Translations under genes and position numbers: made by a program
Shown here: positions 7,872 through 15,234 of the stretch, one piece after another
Numbering within the stretch: the first letter of the stretch is position 1
How the letters are laid out: each line of letters starts with the position of its first letter
Assembly (NCBI RefSeq): GCF_035593265.1
Contig: NZ_CP141614.1
Coordinates: 2,480,001 to 2,544,000 of the forward strand
Length of the DNA stretch: 64,000 nt
Origin: Limnochorda sp. LNt
GTDB taxonomy: Bacteria; Bacillota; Limnochordia; Limnochordales; Geochordaceae
Direction: 5' to 3'
Notes under the pieces: generated by a model
Seen by the model: only the letters and a program-made list of their open reading frames with translations
Database searches by the model: none
What the model was told of the DNA's origin: nothing

Positions 7872-8873
7872 ATGGCCAAGCAGCAGTGGATCGGCTCGCT
7901 GCGGCGCGGTGACGCCATCCTGGACTTCTTCGCCGCCCAGGACAAGGTGCTGGCCACGACCTCGGACAACCAGCGCCGCTACCTGCGCCTGCGGCTGGGG
8001 GATCGCACGGGGTGGCTGCCGGCCCTGGCCTGGGACAATGCCGTGCAGCTGTACGAGGCTTTCGACAACGGCGACATCGTCAAGGTCATGGGCACGGTGG
8101 AGGAGTTCCGCGGGCGTCTGCAGATCCGGGTGCACAAGCTGCGCGTGGCCACCGCCCAGGACCGCGTCGACCTCCACGACTTCCTGCCGGTGTCGCGCTT
8201 TCCCGTGCGCGAGCTGCTCGAGCGCCTCGACTCCGTCATCGACGGCGTTCAAAACCCCTATCTCCAGCACCTGCTGAGGCTGGCGCTGGGCCCCCAGGGC
8301 GAGGCCCGGGAGGCCTTCACCCGTGCATCGGCGGCCAAGGAGGTGCACCACGCCTACCTGGGCGGGCTCCTGGAACACGTGCTGGAGATGGTGGATGTGG
8401 CGCGTGCGCTCTGTGCGTTGCACCCGGAGTACACCGACCCCGACCTGGTGACGGCCGCGGTGCTGCTGCACGACATCGGCAAGCTTCAGGAGTTCGAGCA
8501 GCAGGGTCACGGCTTCGCGTACACCCGGCCGGGGGAGCTGTTGGGGCACGTCTTCTTGGGGGCGCGCTGGGTGGAGGAGCGCGCACGTCAGGTGCCGGGC
8601 TTCCCCGAGGGGCTGCTGGAGGAGCTCCTGCACTGCATCCTCAGCCACCACGGGCTGTTGGAGCACGGAGCGCCGGTGCTCCCCCGCACCATGAACGCCT
8701 GGATCGTCTACCTGGCCGACGACGCCAGCGCCAAGCTCAATCAGGTGCGGCGTCTGTACGAGCGCGCGGGCTCGGGCGGCGGGGACGGCGACGGCTGGAG
8801 CGAGTACGACCCGAGGCTGGGCATCCGGGCCTACACGGGCTTCGCCCAGGCACCTCAGGGCGAGACGGCCTGA
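7872..8873 (+). CDS. yhaM: YhaM-type 3'-5' exoribonuclease (OB fold + HD domain)
   Basis: 333 residues, ATG preceded by AGGAGG. The N-terminal OB-fold domain (about 10-95: YLRLRLGDRTG, IVKVMGTVEEFRG) is followed by an HD phosphohydrolase domain with HH159-160, H169, LLHDIGK (HD at 200-201) and a later ILSHHG. This order matches YhaM of Bacillota, a metal-dependent nuclease that trims RNA and single-stranded DNA from the 3' end in mRNA turnover. Length is close to the ~314 residues of B. subtilis YhaM. The 3' end overlaps a convergent small gene by 19 bases. The C terminus carries a short Gly/Asp-rich insert (about 301-310). Confidence 0.88.
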   Translation: MAKQQWIGSLRRGDAILDFFAAQDKVLATTSDNQRRYLRLRLGDRTGWLPALAWDNAVQLYEAFDNGDIVKVMGTVEEFRGRLQIRVHKLRVATAQDRVDLHDFLPVSRFPVRELLERLDSVIDGVQNPYLQHLLRLALGPQGEAREAFTRASAAKEVHHAYLGGLLEHVLEMVDVARALCALHPEYTDPDLVTAAVLLHDIGKLQEFEQQGHGFAYTRPGELLGHVFLGARWVEERARQVPGFPEGLLEELLHCILSHHGLLEHGAPVLPRTMNAWIVYLADDASAKLNQVRRLYERAGSGGGDGDGWSEYDPRLGIRAYTGFAQAPQGETA

Positions 8874-9226
8874 GCGCCGCGGCGCTCGACCTCCGGCACC
8901 TGCCCTCGGGGACCCAGGTGACGGGCCCAGGCGGTGTCGAAGCCGACCCGTTCGATCCGGTAGACCTGGTCGGCGGCATCGATGAAGAGGTCGCCCGGCC
9001 GCAGCTGCAGCTCGGTGTAGAAGAGATACCTCCCGCTCTCCATCTCCCGCACCACGTACGCATGTTGAGGCTGGCGGGGCTGTGGCTCGGGCACCAACCG
9101 GGCGGCGGCACCCTGCAGTGCCAACCCGATGCCCCACAAGGCCAACGACACGACGCCGACCAGGGCCAGCAGGGCCAGCGCCCGCAACCACCGCGGGGGG
9201 ACGGCACTCATGGGCTTAGTATGCAT
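8855..9226 (-). CDS. Membrane-anchored small protein with SpoIIP N-domain-like segment
   Basis: 123 residues from ATG 9226; an ATG at 9211 (MSAVPPRW) is an equally good start, and neither has a strong ribosome site. One hydrophobic span (about 16-40) predicts an N-terminal anchor, and the rest would be outside. The outer part reads GRYLFYTELQLRPGDLFID, then VYRIERVGFDTAWAR. This resembles the small beta domain near the N terminus of SpoIIP proteins (yF..., vGDeyI..., YrV.rV.gd.A.A). The match is by eye and short, and no amidase domain follows. It overlaps the yhaM 3' end by 19 bases, convergently, and precedes ccmD on the other side. Function unknown. Confidence 0.5.
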   Translation of the reverse strand: MHTKPMSAVPPRWLRALALLALVGVVSLALWGIGLALQGAAARLVPEPQPRQPQHAYVVREMESGRYLFYTELQLRPGDLFIDAADQVYRIERVGFDTAWARHLGPRGQVPEVERRGAQAVSP

Positions 9227-9251
9227 CGTCTCGGGCGGGGTCCGAGATGGC

Positions 9252-9389
9252 TCAGCGGCCTCCGAGCTCCTCCCGCAGCCGCCCCAGCTCCTGCTCCAGC
9301 CGGTGCTGGCGCTGCCCGAGGTAGAAGACGTACCCCAGCAGGAAGATCCAGAGCAGCACGTAGGCTACCTGGAAGAACAGCACGACCAT
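9252..9389 (-). CDS. ccmD: CcmD-like small heme-export subunit
   Basis: 45 residues (ATG at 9387-9389, stop at 9252-9254). A GGGAGGGGAGGG ribosome site lies directly upstream. One hydrophobic helix (FFQVAYVLLWIFLLGYVFYL, about 5-24) is followed by a charged coiled tail rich in Glu, Arg and Leu (QRQHRLEQELGRLREEL). Size, topology and place immediately after ccmC fit CcmD, which in known systems helps CcmC pass heme to CcmE and release holo-CcmE from the CcmABCD complex. CcmD sequences are poorly conserved, so the call rests on topology and context. Confidence 0.75.
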   Translation of the reverse strand: MVVLFFQVAYVLLWIFLLGYVFYLGQRQHRLEQELGRLREELGGR

Positions 9390-9401
9390 CCCTCCCCTCC
9401 C

Positions 9402-10097
9402 TCAACCCACCCGCAGGCGGGACTTGAGACGCTCCAACTCGGCCCGTGTCTGCCCCGTGGCGTAGGCCAGGCTGCACAACAGCGCGTACAGCAGCGTAAA
9501 CGCCGCCACGCTCACCAGCAACGTCAGCAGCATCTCGGGGGCGATGCGGATGTCGCCCGGCGCCAGCACCTGCGGGTGGATGGTGCGCCACCAGCGGATC
9601 GACAGGAAGACGATGGGCACGTCGACGAAGGCGACGATGCCGAAGACGGCGGCCAACCGACCCCGCCGCTCCTCGCCCGGGATGGCCGAGCGCAAGACCA
9701 GGTACCCCACGTACAAGAACCACAGCACCAGCGTGGTGGTCAGCCGCGGGTCCCACGTCCACCAGACGTTCCAGACGGGCCGGGCCCAGAAGATCCCCGT
9801 CAGCAGGGCGATGGAGGTGAACAGCACGCCCACCTCGGCCGATGCGCCGGCCAGGGTGTCCCAGGCCATCTGCCGCCTCCACAGGTAGGCCACACTGGCC
9901 ACCAGCACCACGAAGAAGGCCAGGAAGGCATTCCAGGCGGAGGCGACGTGGAAGTAGAAGATGCGGGAGACGACGCCCATGGTGCGCTCGTTGGGCACCC
10001 ACACCAGCACCAGGTAGAGGGCCACCGCCATGACGGCGGCCGTGACGACGAAGAGCCCCTGGCGACGCCCCTTGGACTCGGTCGGCACGCGGCTCAC
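9402..10097 (-). CDS. ccmC: Heme exporter / cytochrome c maturation protein CcmC
   Basis: 231 residues with six membrane spans. GTG start 10097 has AGGAGG about 6 nt upstream. It is a member of the heme-handling family: the tryptophan-rich motif WWTWDPRL (112-119) lies between an invariant His at about 50 (FYFHVASAW) and a second one in WWRTIHPQ near 170. CcmC binds heme outside the membrane and loads it covalently onto CcmE. It is third of the ccmA-B-C-D run, 10 bases after ccmB and 12 bases before ccmD. Length is normal for CcmC (~240). Confidence 0.92.
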   Translation of the reverse strand: MSRVPTESKGRRQGLFVVTAAVMAVALYLVLVWVPNERTMGVVSRIFYFHVASAWNAFLAFFVVLVASVAYLWRRQMAWDTLAGASAEVGVLFTSIALLTGIFWARPVWNVWWTWDPRLTTTLVLWFLYVGYLVLRSAIPGEERRGRLAAVFGIVAFVDVPIVFLSIRWWRTIHPQVLAPGDIRIAPEMLLTLLVSVAAFTLLYALLCSLAYATGQTRAELERLKSRLRVG

Positions 10098-10107
10098 CCC
10101 ATCCTCC

Positions 10108-10785
10108 TCAGGCTTCCAGCAGGAATCGAAACAGCAGCTGCGGCAGGGCCAGCATCACGACGTCGTAGACCGCCAGCAGTCGCACCCACCGCATCCACTC
10201 CGCGGGGGCCTCACCGGCCATCAGGGCGGCGGTGGCCTCGACCGCGCCGATGGCCACCGGGATGGCCACCGGCAGGAGCAACAACGGCAGCAGCAGCTCG
10301 CTGGCGCGTGCGCTGGCGGCCACCGCCGCCAGCAACGTGCCGACGGCCACGTAGCCCACGGTGCCCAGGGCCAGCACCGCCACCAGCCAGGGCACCGGGC
10401 CCGCCACGCTCGCCCGGAAAAGGGCCATCAGCACCGGCACCTCCACCAGCTCGACGGCTCCGGTGAAGAGCAGGTTGGCGAGGAACTTGCCCGCGTACAC
10501 CTCCTCGGGCTCGGCGGGCGAAGCCAGGAGCCCCGAGAAGGCGTCGGCAACTCGCTCCGTGGCCATCGACCTCCCCAGGCCCAGCATGCCGGCGAAGAAG
10601 ACGGTGACCCACAGCACCCCCGGCACCACCATCCGGGCCTGGCCAGCCGCCGGGTCGAAGGCGAAGCTGAACGTGAGCACCGCCAGCAAGGCGAAGACCA
10701 CGGTCGTGCCGGCGGTCTCGCGGCTGCGCAGCTCCGCCCGCAGATCCTTCCAGAAGATGGCGTAGACACGGCTCCAGAAGGTCAT
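10108..10785 (-). CDS. ccmB: Heme exporter membrane subunit CcmB
   Basis: 225 residues starting MTFWSRVYAIFWKDLRAELRSRE, the usual CcmB opening, with about six hydrophobic helices. FAFDPAAG, VLWVTVFFAGMLGLGRS and SPAEPEEVYAGKFLANL follow the family layout. CcmB is the permease that pairs with the ATPase CcmA; the pair releases holo-CcmE from CcmCD rather than exporting heme by itself. The ATG overlaps the ccmA stop by four bases (ATGA, 10782-10785), so the two are translationally coupled. Confidence 0.92.
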   Translation of the reverse strand: MTFWSRVYAIFWKDLRAELRSRETAGTTVVFALLAVLTFSFAFDPAAGQARMVVPGVLWVTVFFAGMLGLGRSMATERVADAFSGLLASPAEPEEVYAGKFLANLLFTGAVELVEVPVLMALFRASVAGPVPWLVAVLALGTVGYVAVGTLLAAVAASARASELLLPLLLLPVAIPVAIGAVEATAALMAGEAPAEWMRWVRLLAVYDVVMLALPQLLFRFLLEA

Positions 10786-11528
10786 GGGCGCACCCGTCCT
10801 CCGACGTCCGGGGCGCTGGCCTGCTCCACCAGCTCCTCCAGCGAGCGCACCAGGGCGGCCCCGTCGACGGCCCGGTCCACCTCGGGCGGGCGCAGCTCGT
10901 GACGGATGCGGCCCGACGTCAACACGCAGAACCGCTGGCAGATGCCGACCACCTCGTCGGGCCGGTGCGAGACCACCACCACCGTCCGGCGCGCCGCCAC
11001 CAGCTCCGCCAGGATCTCCCGCAAGAGGCGCACCCCCGCGCGGTCCAGGCCCGTGAAGGGCTCGTCCAGCAGGTAGAGCTCCGGTTCGTGCAACAGCACG
11101 CGCGCCAGGGCCAGACGCTGGATCATTCCCCGGGAATAGGTGCGAACGGGATCCGAGGCGAAGGCCCACAGGCCGACCCGCCGCAGCAGGGACTGGATGC
11201 GGGCCCCACGGTCGGGCACGCCGTAGAGGCGGGCCCAGAAGTGGAGGTTCTCCTCGGCGCTCAAGTTGTCGTAGAGGAAGCCCTGGTGCGCCAGGAGGCC
11301 GATGCGGCGGCGCAGCTCGGGGCTGGTGCGGTCGACGGGCACCCCCGCGATGAGGATGCGCCCGCGGTCGATGCGGATCAAGCCGGCCAGCGCCCGCACC
11401 AGCGTGCTCTTGCCGGCGCCGTTGGGCCCGAAGAGCGCCACGGCCTCACCGGACTCCACCGTCAGATCCAGGCCGGCGAGCACCGGCCGCCCACCGAACG
11501 ACTTGACGACACCCTCGGCCTGGATCAC
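10782..11528 (-). CDS. ccmA: Heme exporter ATPase CcmA
   Basis: 248 residues from the GTG at 11528, preceded by CGGAG and overlapping the end of the unknown upstream gene by four bases (GTGA). An ABC ATPase: Walker A GPNGAGKST (about 33-41), signature YSRGMIQRLALAR in place of a canonical LSGGQ, Walker B YLLDEPFTGLD, and the switch His in VVVVSHRPDE. The degenerate signature is typical of CcmA. It powers CcmB in the release of heme-loaded CcmE. A ~35-residue C-terminal tail follows the core. Confidence 0.92.
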   Translation of the reverse strand: MIQAEGVVKSFGGRPVLAGLDLTVESGEAVALFGPNGAGKSTLVRALAGLIRIDRGRILIAGVPVDRTSPELRRRIGLLAHQGFLYDNLSAEENLHFWARLYGVPDRGARIQSLLRRVGLWAFASDPVRTYSRGMIQRLALARVLLHEPELYLLDEPFTGLDRAGVRLLREILAELVAARRTVVVVSHRPDEVVGICQRFCVLTSGRIRHELRPPEVDRAVDGAALVRSLEELVEQASAPDVGGRVRP

Positions 11529-12421
11529 GGCCGCTCCGCACCGCCCGGGGCCGATGGGGCCGCCGCCGGCCCCGAGGAGGCGGGTCGGCCCTCGTCGGCC
11601 AGCCGCTCCATCAACTGGCGTCGCAAGGCCTGGTAGCGCTCCGTCTCCAGGTAGCCCGCCGCGTGCTCGGCGTCGAGGGTCAGCAGAGCCTCGACCATCC
11701 GGCGGCGAGCCCGCAGGCGGCTCCCCGCCCGCCAACGCCACGCCACCAGACCCGCCAGGCCGGCCAGCCCCGCAGCGAGGCCGGCCCAGGCCCACCAGGG
11801 CCACGCCGCGCCGGCCGGGCCCGGCCGCATCCGCACCGCCAGCAGCACCGGCTCGCCCGCCGGCAGCCCTTGTCGCACGAACCCCCGGTAGGTCTCGCCC
11901 TCCAGCTGGACCGACCCTGTCTCCTGCGCGCCTGCCACGGATGTCTCGAGGTCGGCGTGCATCATCAAGAAGAGGGCCTCCACCGCGAACGGGCGGCTCA
12001 GGGCCCAAGGATGCGGCAGGGAGGCCACCGGCACCCGGTAGGCCACCGCCACGGTGGCCGACGGGCCCCCCTCGGCCGTCTCGGCGGCGTCCCAGGCGAC
12101 CTCGCCCTGCACGTGGTCGGGGCCGGCCTGGACCGTCCCCTCCCGGAAGCCGGCCAGCACGCGCAGCCCCTCGTAGCCCGGCGGCAGCGGCACCGAGAAG
12201 CGCCCCGACCCGGCTTGGAGCGACGCCGGGTGCAGCCGCAGGACGTCGAGCACCTCCAGCGTATCCGAGGGCGAGCCACCCGGCGTGACGACCAGGTGCT
12301 CCAGCGAGACGGCGACGTCGGGCTCCCCCGACCCCGCGCCCGACGGCCCGGCCGCGGCCACGCCGCCGGGCGCGAGCAGGATCGCGACCACAATCACGAT
12401 GGCCCGCAGACGCCCTGGCAT
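11525..12421 (-). CDS. Uncharacterised ccm-operon membrane protein (between ccmE and ccmA)
   Basis: 298 residues from ATG 12421 with GGGGAG upstream. Residues 6-24 form a signal peptide or anchor. Residues about 25-205 are a Gly/Pro/Val-rich, probably beta-structured outside domain (VSLEHLVVTPG, FSVPLPPGYEGLRVL, VAYRVPV). A Trp-rich membrane span lies at about 207-229. The inside tail has RMVEALLTLDAEHAAGYLETERYQALRRQL, a short helical pair of the L-D-x(5-6)-G-x(5)-Y-x-x-LR kind also seen in ccm-linked membrane proteins and in CcmI-like helices (resemblance by eye). It sits 17 bases after ccmE and overlaps ccmA by four bases, so it must be made with the heme exporter. No CXXC thioredoxin-like motif and no cysteine pair is present, so it is not CcmH or CcmG. 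Function unknown. Confidence 0.7.
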   Translation of the reverse strand: MPGRLRAIVIVVAILLAPGGVAAAGPSGAGSGEPDVAVSLEHLVVTPGGSPSDTLEVLDVLRLHPASLQAGSGRFSVPLPPGYEGLRVLAGFREGTVQAGPDHVQGEVAWDAAETAEGGPSATVAVAYRVPVASLPHPWALSRPFAVEALFLMMHADLETSVAGAQETGSVQLEGETYRGFVRQGLPAGEPVLLAVRMRPGPAGAAWPWWAWAGLAAGLAGLAGLVAWRWRAGSRLRARRRMVEALLTLDAEHAAGYLETERYQALRRQLMERLADEGRPASSGPAAAPSAPGGAERP

Positions 12422-12438
12422 GCTCTCCCCGTCACCCT

Positions 12439-12849
12439 TCACAGCTTGGAGACGTCCACCTCGTACCGGGAGGGGCACTGCACCATCAGCGTGCTGGCCT
12501 CCACCGCACGCCCGTCGGGGCTCAGGCGCCCCTCCACGATGACCGTGCGGCCGTCCTCCAGCCCGTCGGGGCGGGTGCCCTGGTAACGCACCTGCAGGGA
12601 TCTCGTCGGATCGGACTCGTCGTGGATGGCGAAGGAGAGCGCCAGGCGCGCCATCTCCCACTCGATGGAGCCGCCCTGCACCACGCCCTGGACGCGCACC
12701 GGGCGCCCTTGCATGGCGGCGGCCTGCGCCTGCGCCTCGGGGATGGTCAGGTAGTAGGCCCCTGCGGCATCGATGGCCATCAGGATCGAGTAGCCGAGCG
12801 CGGCCGCGACGGCGACACCGGCCAGCCCCACCCAAACCCTGCGACGCAC
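12439..12849 (-). CDS. ccmE: Cytochrome c maturation heme chaperone CcmE, CXXXY type
   Basis: 136 residues from GTG 12849. A short basic N terminus and one membrane anchor (about 6-24) are followed by the OB-fold heme-carrier domain: VRVQGVVQGGSIEW, LSFAIHD, VRYQGTRPDGLEDGRTVIVEGRL and the C-terminal LMVQCPSRYEVD. In most bacteria the heme-attaching residue is His in HxxxY; here the same place is Cys in CPSRY. CXXXY CcmE proteins are known from sulfate reducers and archaea (the system I* type). It is first in the operon, directly behind a good promoter. An ATG (complement of 12859-12861) has better ribosome-site spacing but is out of frame. Confidence 0.88.
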   Translation of the reverse strand: MRRRVWVGLAGVAVAAALGYSILMAIDAAGAYYLTIPEAQAQAAAMQGRPVRVQGVVQGGSIEWEMARLALSFAIHDESDPTRSLQVRYQGTRPDGLEDGRTVIVEGRLSPDGRAVEASTLMVQCPSRYEVDVSKL

Positions 12850-12910
12850 CTCTGGCTCATGCTCCCCTGTGCCGGCGCGCCCCGTCGGGGGCCGCGCCTT
12901 CGTCCTCCCC

Positions 12911-12940
12911 ATTATAGGGGGGGCCACCGGGGCACGGCAA
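12911..12940 (-). promoter_or_regulatory. Promoter of the ccm operon
   Basis: Minus strand reads TTGCCG (complement of 12935-12940), 18 nt, perfect TATAAT (complement of 12911-12916). It would give a leader of about 55 nt before ccmE. Confidence 0.6.
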
Positions 12941-12979
12941 CGAAACCGCCGTGCGCCTTGCATACATTCGTGCAACCCC

Positions 12980-13008
12980 TGGCAGGCGAGGCGGCGATGG
13001 CCTATAAT
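12980..13008 (+). promoter_or_regulatory. Candidate promoter of the prkA-yhbH-spoVR group
   Basis: TGGCAG (12980-12985), 17 nt, perfect TATAAT (13003-13008). The -35 is weak. A second candidate lies at 13187-13194 (CATACAAT), which equals the -10 element of sporulation sigma-E promoters, but no clear sigma-E -35 is seen the right distance upstream. The whole gap 12850-13295 has no convincing gene; it holds these elements, the ccm promoter and the hairpin at 13013-13035. Confidence 0.45.
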
Positions 13009-13012
13009 GTGA

Positions 13013-13035
13013 GCACCAGCCACCTCGGCTGGTGC
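13013..13035 (+). repeat. Perfect 9-bp inverted repeat at the predicted 5' end of the prkA transcript
   Basis: GCACCAGCC (13013-13021) and GGCTGGTGC (13027-13035) are separated by ACCTC. The repeat begins about 5 nt after the TATAAT at 13003-13008, so it would form a stem-loop at the very 5' end of the mRNA, or act as an operator in DNA form. It is about 250 bases upstream of the prkA start. Confidence 0.5.
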
Positions 13036-13295
13036 CTCGTCTGCGGGCCGTCTCGGGTTCGCCTGCCTCGAACCTTACAAGAGAAAGCCCGACGCCAGAG
13101 ATCGCCTCATCGGCTTCACCGAGTCGCGCGCACGAGACCCGACCGCTCTCTTGACGTGCGACTCTTTTTGCATCTTCATGCATCCCCATACAATCGCCGG
13201 CGCGCATGCCGGCACACGGCCCCTCGAGAGACTCCGGCCTCAGGGTCGGCATCCGGACCCGGGTGCATCGGATCCCGACAGAGGAGGGTGAGCGA

Positions 13296-15197
13296 GTGGT
13301 GAAGATCCTCCAGGAGCTGGAGCGATACCGTCAGCAGGAGCTGGCCCTCCATTGGGAGGGCACCTTCGCGGACTACCTGCGAATCGTCAAGGCCAACCCG
13401 CGGGTGGCGCAATCGGCCCATGCCCGCGTCTACAACATGATCGTCTCCCACGGCGTGGAGGAGGTCAACGGCGTCAAGCGCTACCGCTTCTTCGAGCGGG
13501 AGCTCTTCGGGCTCGACCGGGCCCTGCAGCGCCTGGTCGAGGAGTACTTCCACGCCGCAGCGCGCCGCCTCGACGTGCGCAAGCGCATCCTGCTGCTGAT
13601 GGGCCCTGTCAGCGGGGGCAAGTCCACCATCGTGACCATGCTCAAGCGGGGCCTCGAGGCCTACACCCGTACCGACGAGGGCGCTCTGTACGGCATCAAG
13701 GGTTGCCCCATGCACGAGGAGCCCCTCCACCTCATCCCGGCCCCCCTGCGCCCCGAGGCGGAGCGGGAGCTCGGGGTCCGGATCGAGGGCACCCTGTGCC
13801 CCCAGTGCCAGCTGATGGTGCAGGAGGAGTACGGCGGGCGGGTGGAGGAGGTGCCCGTGGAGCGGGTCGTCTTCTCCGAGGAGCGGCGGATCGGCATCGG
13901 TACCTTCACGCCGTCGGACCCCAAGAGCCAGGACATCTCCGAGCTGACCGGCAGCATCGACTTCTCCACCATTGCCCAGTACGGCTCCGAGTCCGATCCG
14001 AGGGCGTACCGGTTCGACGGGGAGCTCAACATCGCCAACCGGGGGCTGATGGAGTTCCAGGAGATGCTCAAGGTAGACCAGAAGTTCCTCTGGCACCTCT
14101 TGAGCCTCTCCCAGGAGGGCAACTTCAAGGCGGGCCGCTTCGCGCTCATCTCCGCCGACGAGGTCATCGTCGCCCACACCAACGAGGAAGAGTACCGGGC
14201 CTTCATCGCCAACAAGCGCAACGAGGCCCTCCACTCCCGCATCATCGTCATGCCCATCCCGTATAACCTCCGGGTCAGCGACGAGGTGCGCATCTACGAG
14301 AAGCTGATCCGCCAAAGCGACGTCATCCGCGACGTGCACGTGGCGCCGCACGCGCTGCGGGTCGCCTCCATGTTCTCCGTGCTCTCCCGGCTCAAGGAGT
14401 CCAAGAAGCAGGGCATGGACCTGGTCAAGAAGATGAAGCTGTACGACGGCGAGGAGGTCGAGGAGTTCAAGCCCAAGGACGTGGAGGAGCTGAGGGCTGA
14501 GCACTCCAACGAGGGCATGAGCGGCGTCGACCCCCGCTACGTCATCAACCGGATCTCCAGCGCCCTCGTCACCAAGGGCACCCGCTGCATCGGCCCGTTG
14601 GATGTGCTCAGGGCGCTCAAGGAGGGGCTGGACTCCCACCCCTCCATCACCGACGAGGTGAAGGAGCGGCTGCTCTCCTTCATCGCCATCGCCCGGCGGG
14701 AGTACGACGAGACCGCCAAGAAGGAGGTGCAGAAGGCCTTCGTCTACTCCTACGAGGAGGCCGCCCGCACCCTCTTCGACAACTACCTGGACAACGTGGA
14801 GGCCTACTGCCACTGGCAGAAGCTGAAGGATCCGGTGACGGGGGAGGAGGTGGAGCCCGACGAGCGCCTGATGCGCTCCATCGAGGAGCAGATCGGGGTC
14901 TCGGAGAACGCCAAGAAGGCCTTCCGTGAGGAGATCCTGATCCGCATCTCCACCTACGCGCGCCGCGGCAAGACCTTCGACTACCGCTCGCACGAGCGTC
15001 TGCGCGAGGCCATCGAGAAGAAGCTCTTCGCCGACATGAAGGACGTCGTGCGCATCACCACCAGCACCAAGACCCCCGATCCCGACCAGATCAAGAAGCT
15101 CAACGAAGTGGTGCGCCGCCTCGTCGACGAGCACGGCTACTGCGAGGTGTGCGCCAACGAGCTGGTGCGCTACGCGGGCAGCTTGCTCAACCGCTGA
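13296..15197 (+). CDS. prkA: PrkA-family AAA+ ATPase / serine protein kinase-like protein
   Basis: 633 residues from the GTG at 13296, with AGGAGG (13282-13287) 8 nt upstream; the frame is open further 5' but lacks a ribosome site. The PrkA AAA domain has Walker A GPVSGGKST (103-111) followed by the YGIKGCPMHEEPLHLIP block, a zinc-like CPQCQ segment and the conserved NRGLMEFQEM and ISADEVIVAHTNEEEY motifs. The C-terminal kinase-like domain runs from about 390. Length matches B. subtilis PrkA (~631). PrkA works with YhbH and SpoVR in spore formation and stationary-phase stress in many bacteria; whether the activity is kinase or AAA protease/ATPase is debated. First gene of the group. Confidence 0.93.
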   Translation: MVKILQELERYRQQELALHWEGTFADYLRIVKANPRVAQSAHARVYNMIVSHGVEEVNGVKRYRFFERELFGLDRALQRLVEEYFHAAARRLDVRKRILLLMGPVSGGKSTIVTMLKRGLEAYTRTDEGALYGIKGCPMHEEPLHLIPAPLRPEAERELGVRIEGTLCPQCQLMVQEEYGGRVEEVPVERVVFSEERRIGIGTFTPSDPKSQDISELTGSIDFSTIAQYGSESDPRAYRFDGELNIANRGLMEFQEMLKVDQKFLWHLLSLSQEGNFKAGRFALISADEVIVAHTNEEEYRAFIANKRNEALHSRIIVMPIPYNLRVSDEVRIYEKLIRQSDVIRDVHVAPHALRVASMFSVLSRLKESKKQGMDLVKKMKLYDGEEVEEFKPKDVEELRAEHSNEGMSGVDPRYVINRISSALVTKGTRCIGPLDVLRALKEGLDSHPSITDEVKERLLSFIAIARREYDETAKKEVQKAFVYSYEEAARTLFDNYLDNVEAYCHWQKLKDPVTGEEVEPDERLMRSIEEQIGVSENAKKAFREEILIRISTYARRGKTFDYRSHERLREAIEKKLFADMKDVVRITTSTKTPDPDQIKKLNEVVRRLVDEHGYCEVCANELVRYAGSLLNR

Positions 15198-15234
15198 CGC
15201 CACGGCCCGCGTGGCGCCGAGGGGGAGTCCGGCG

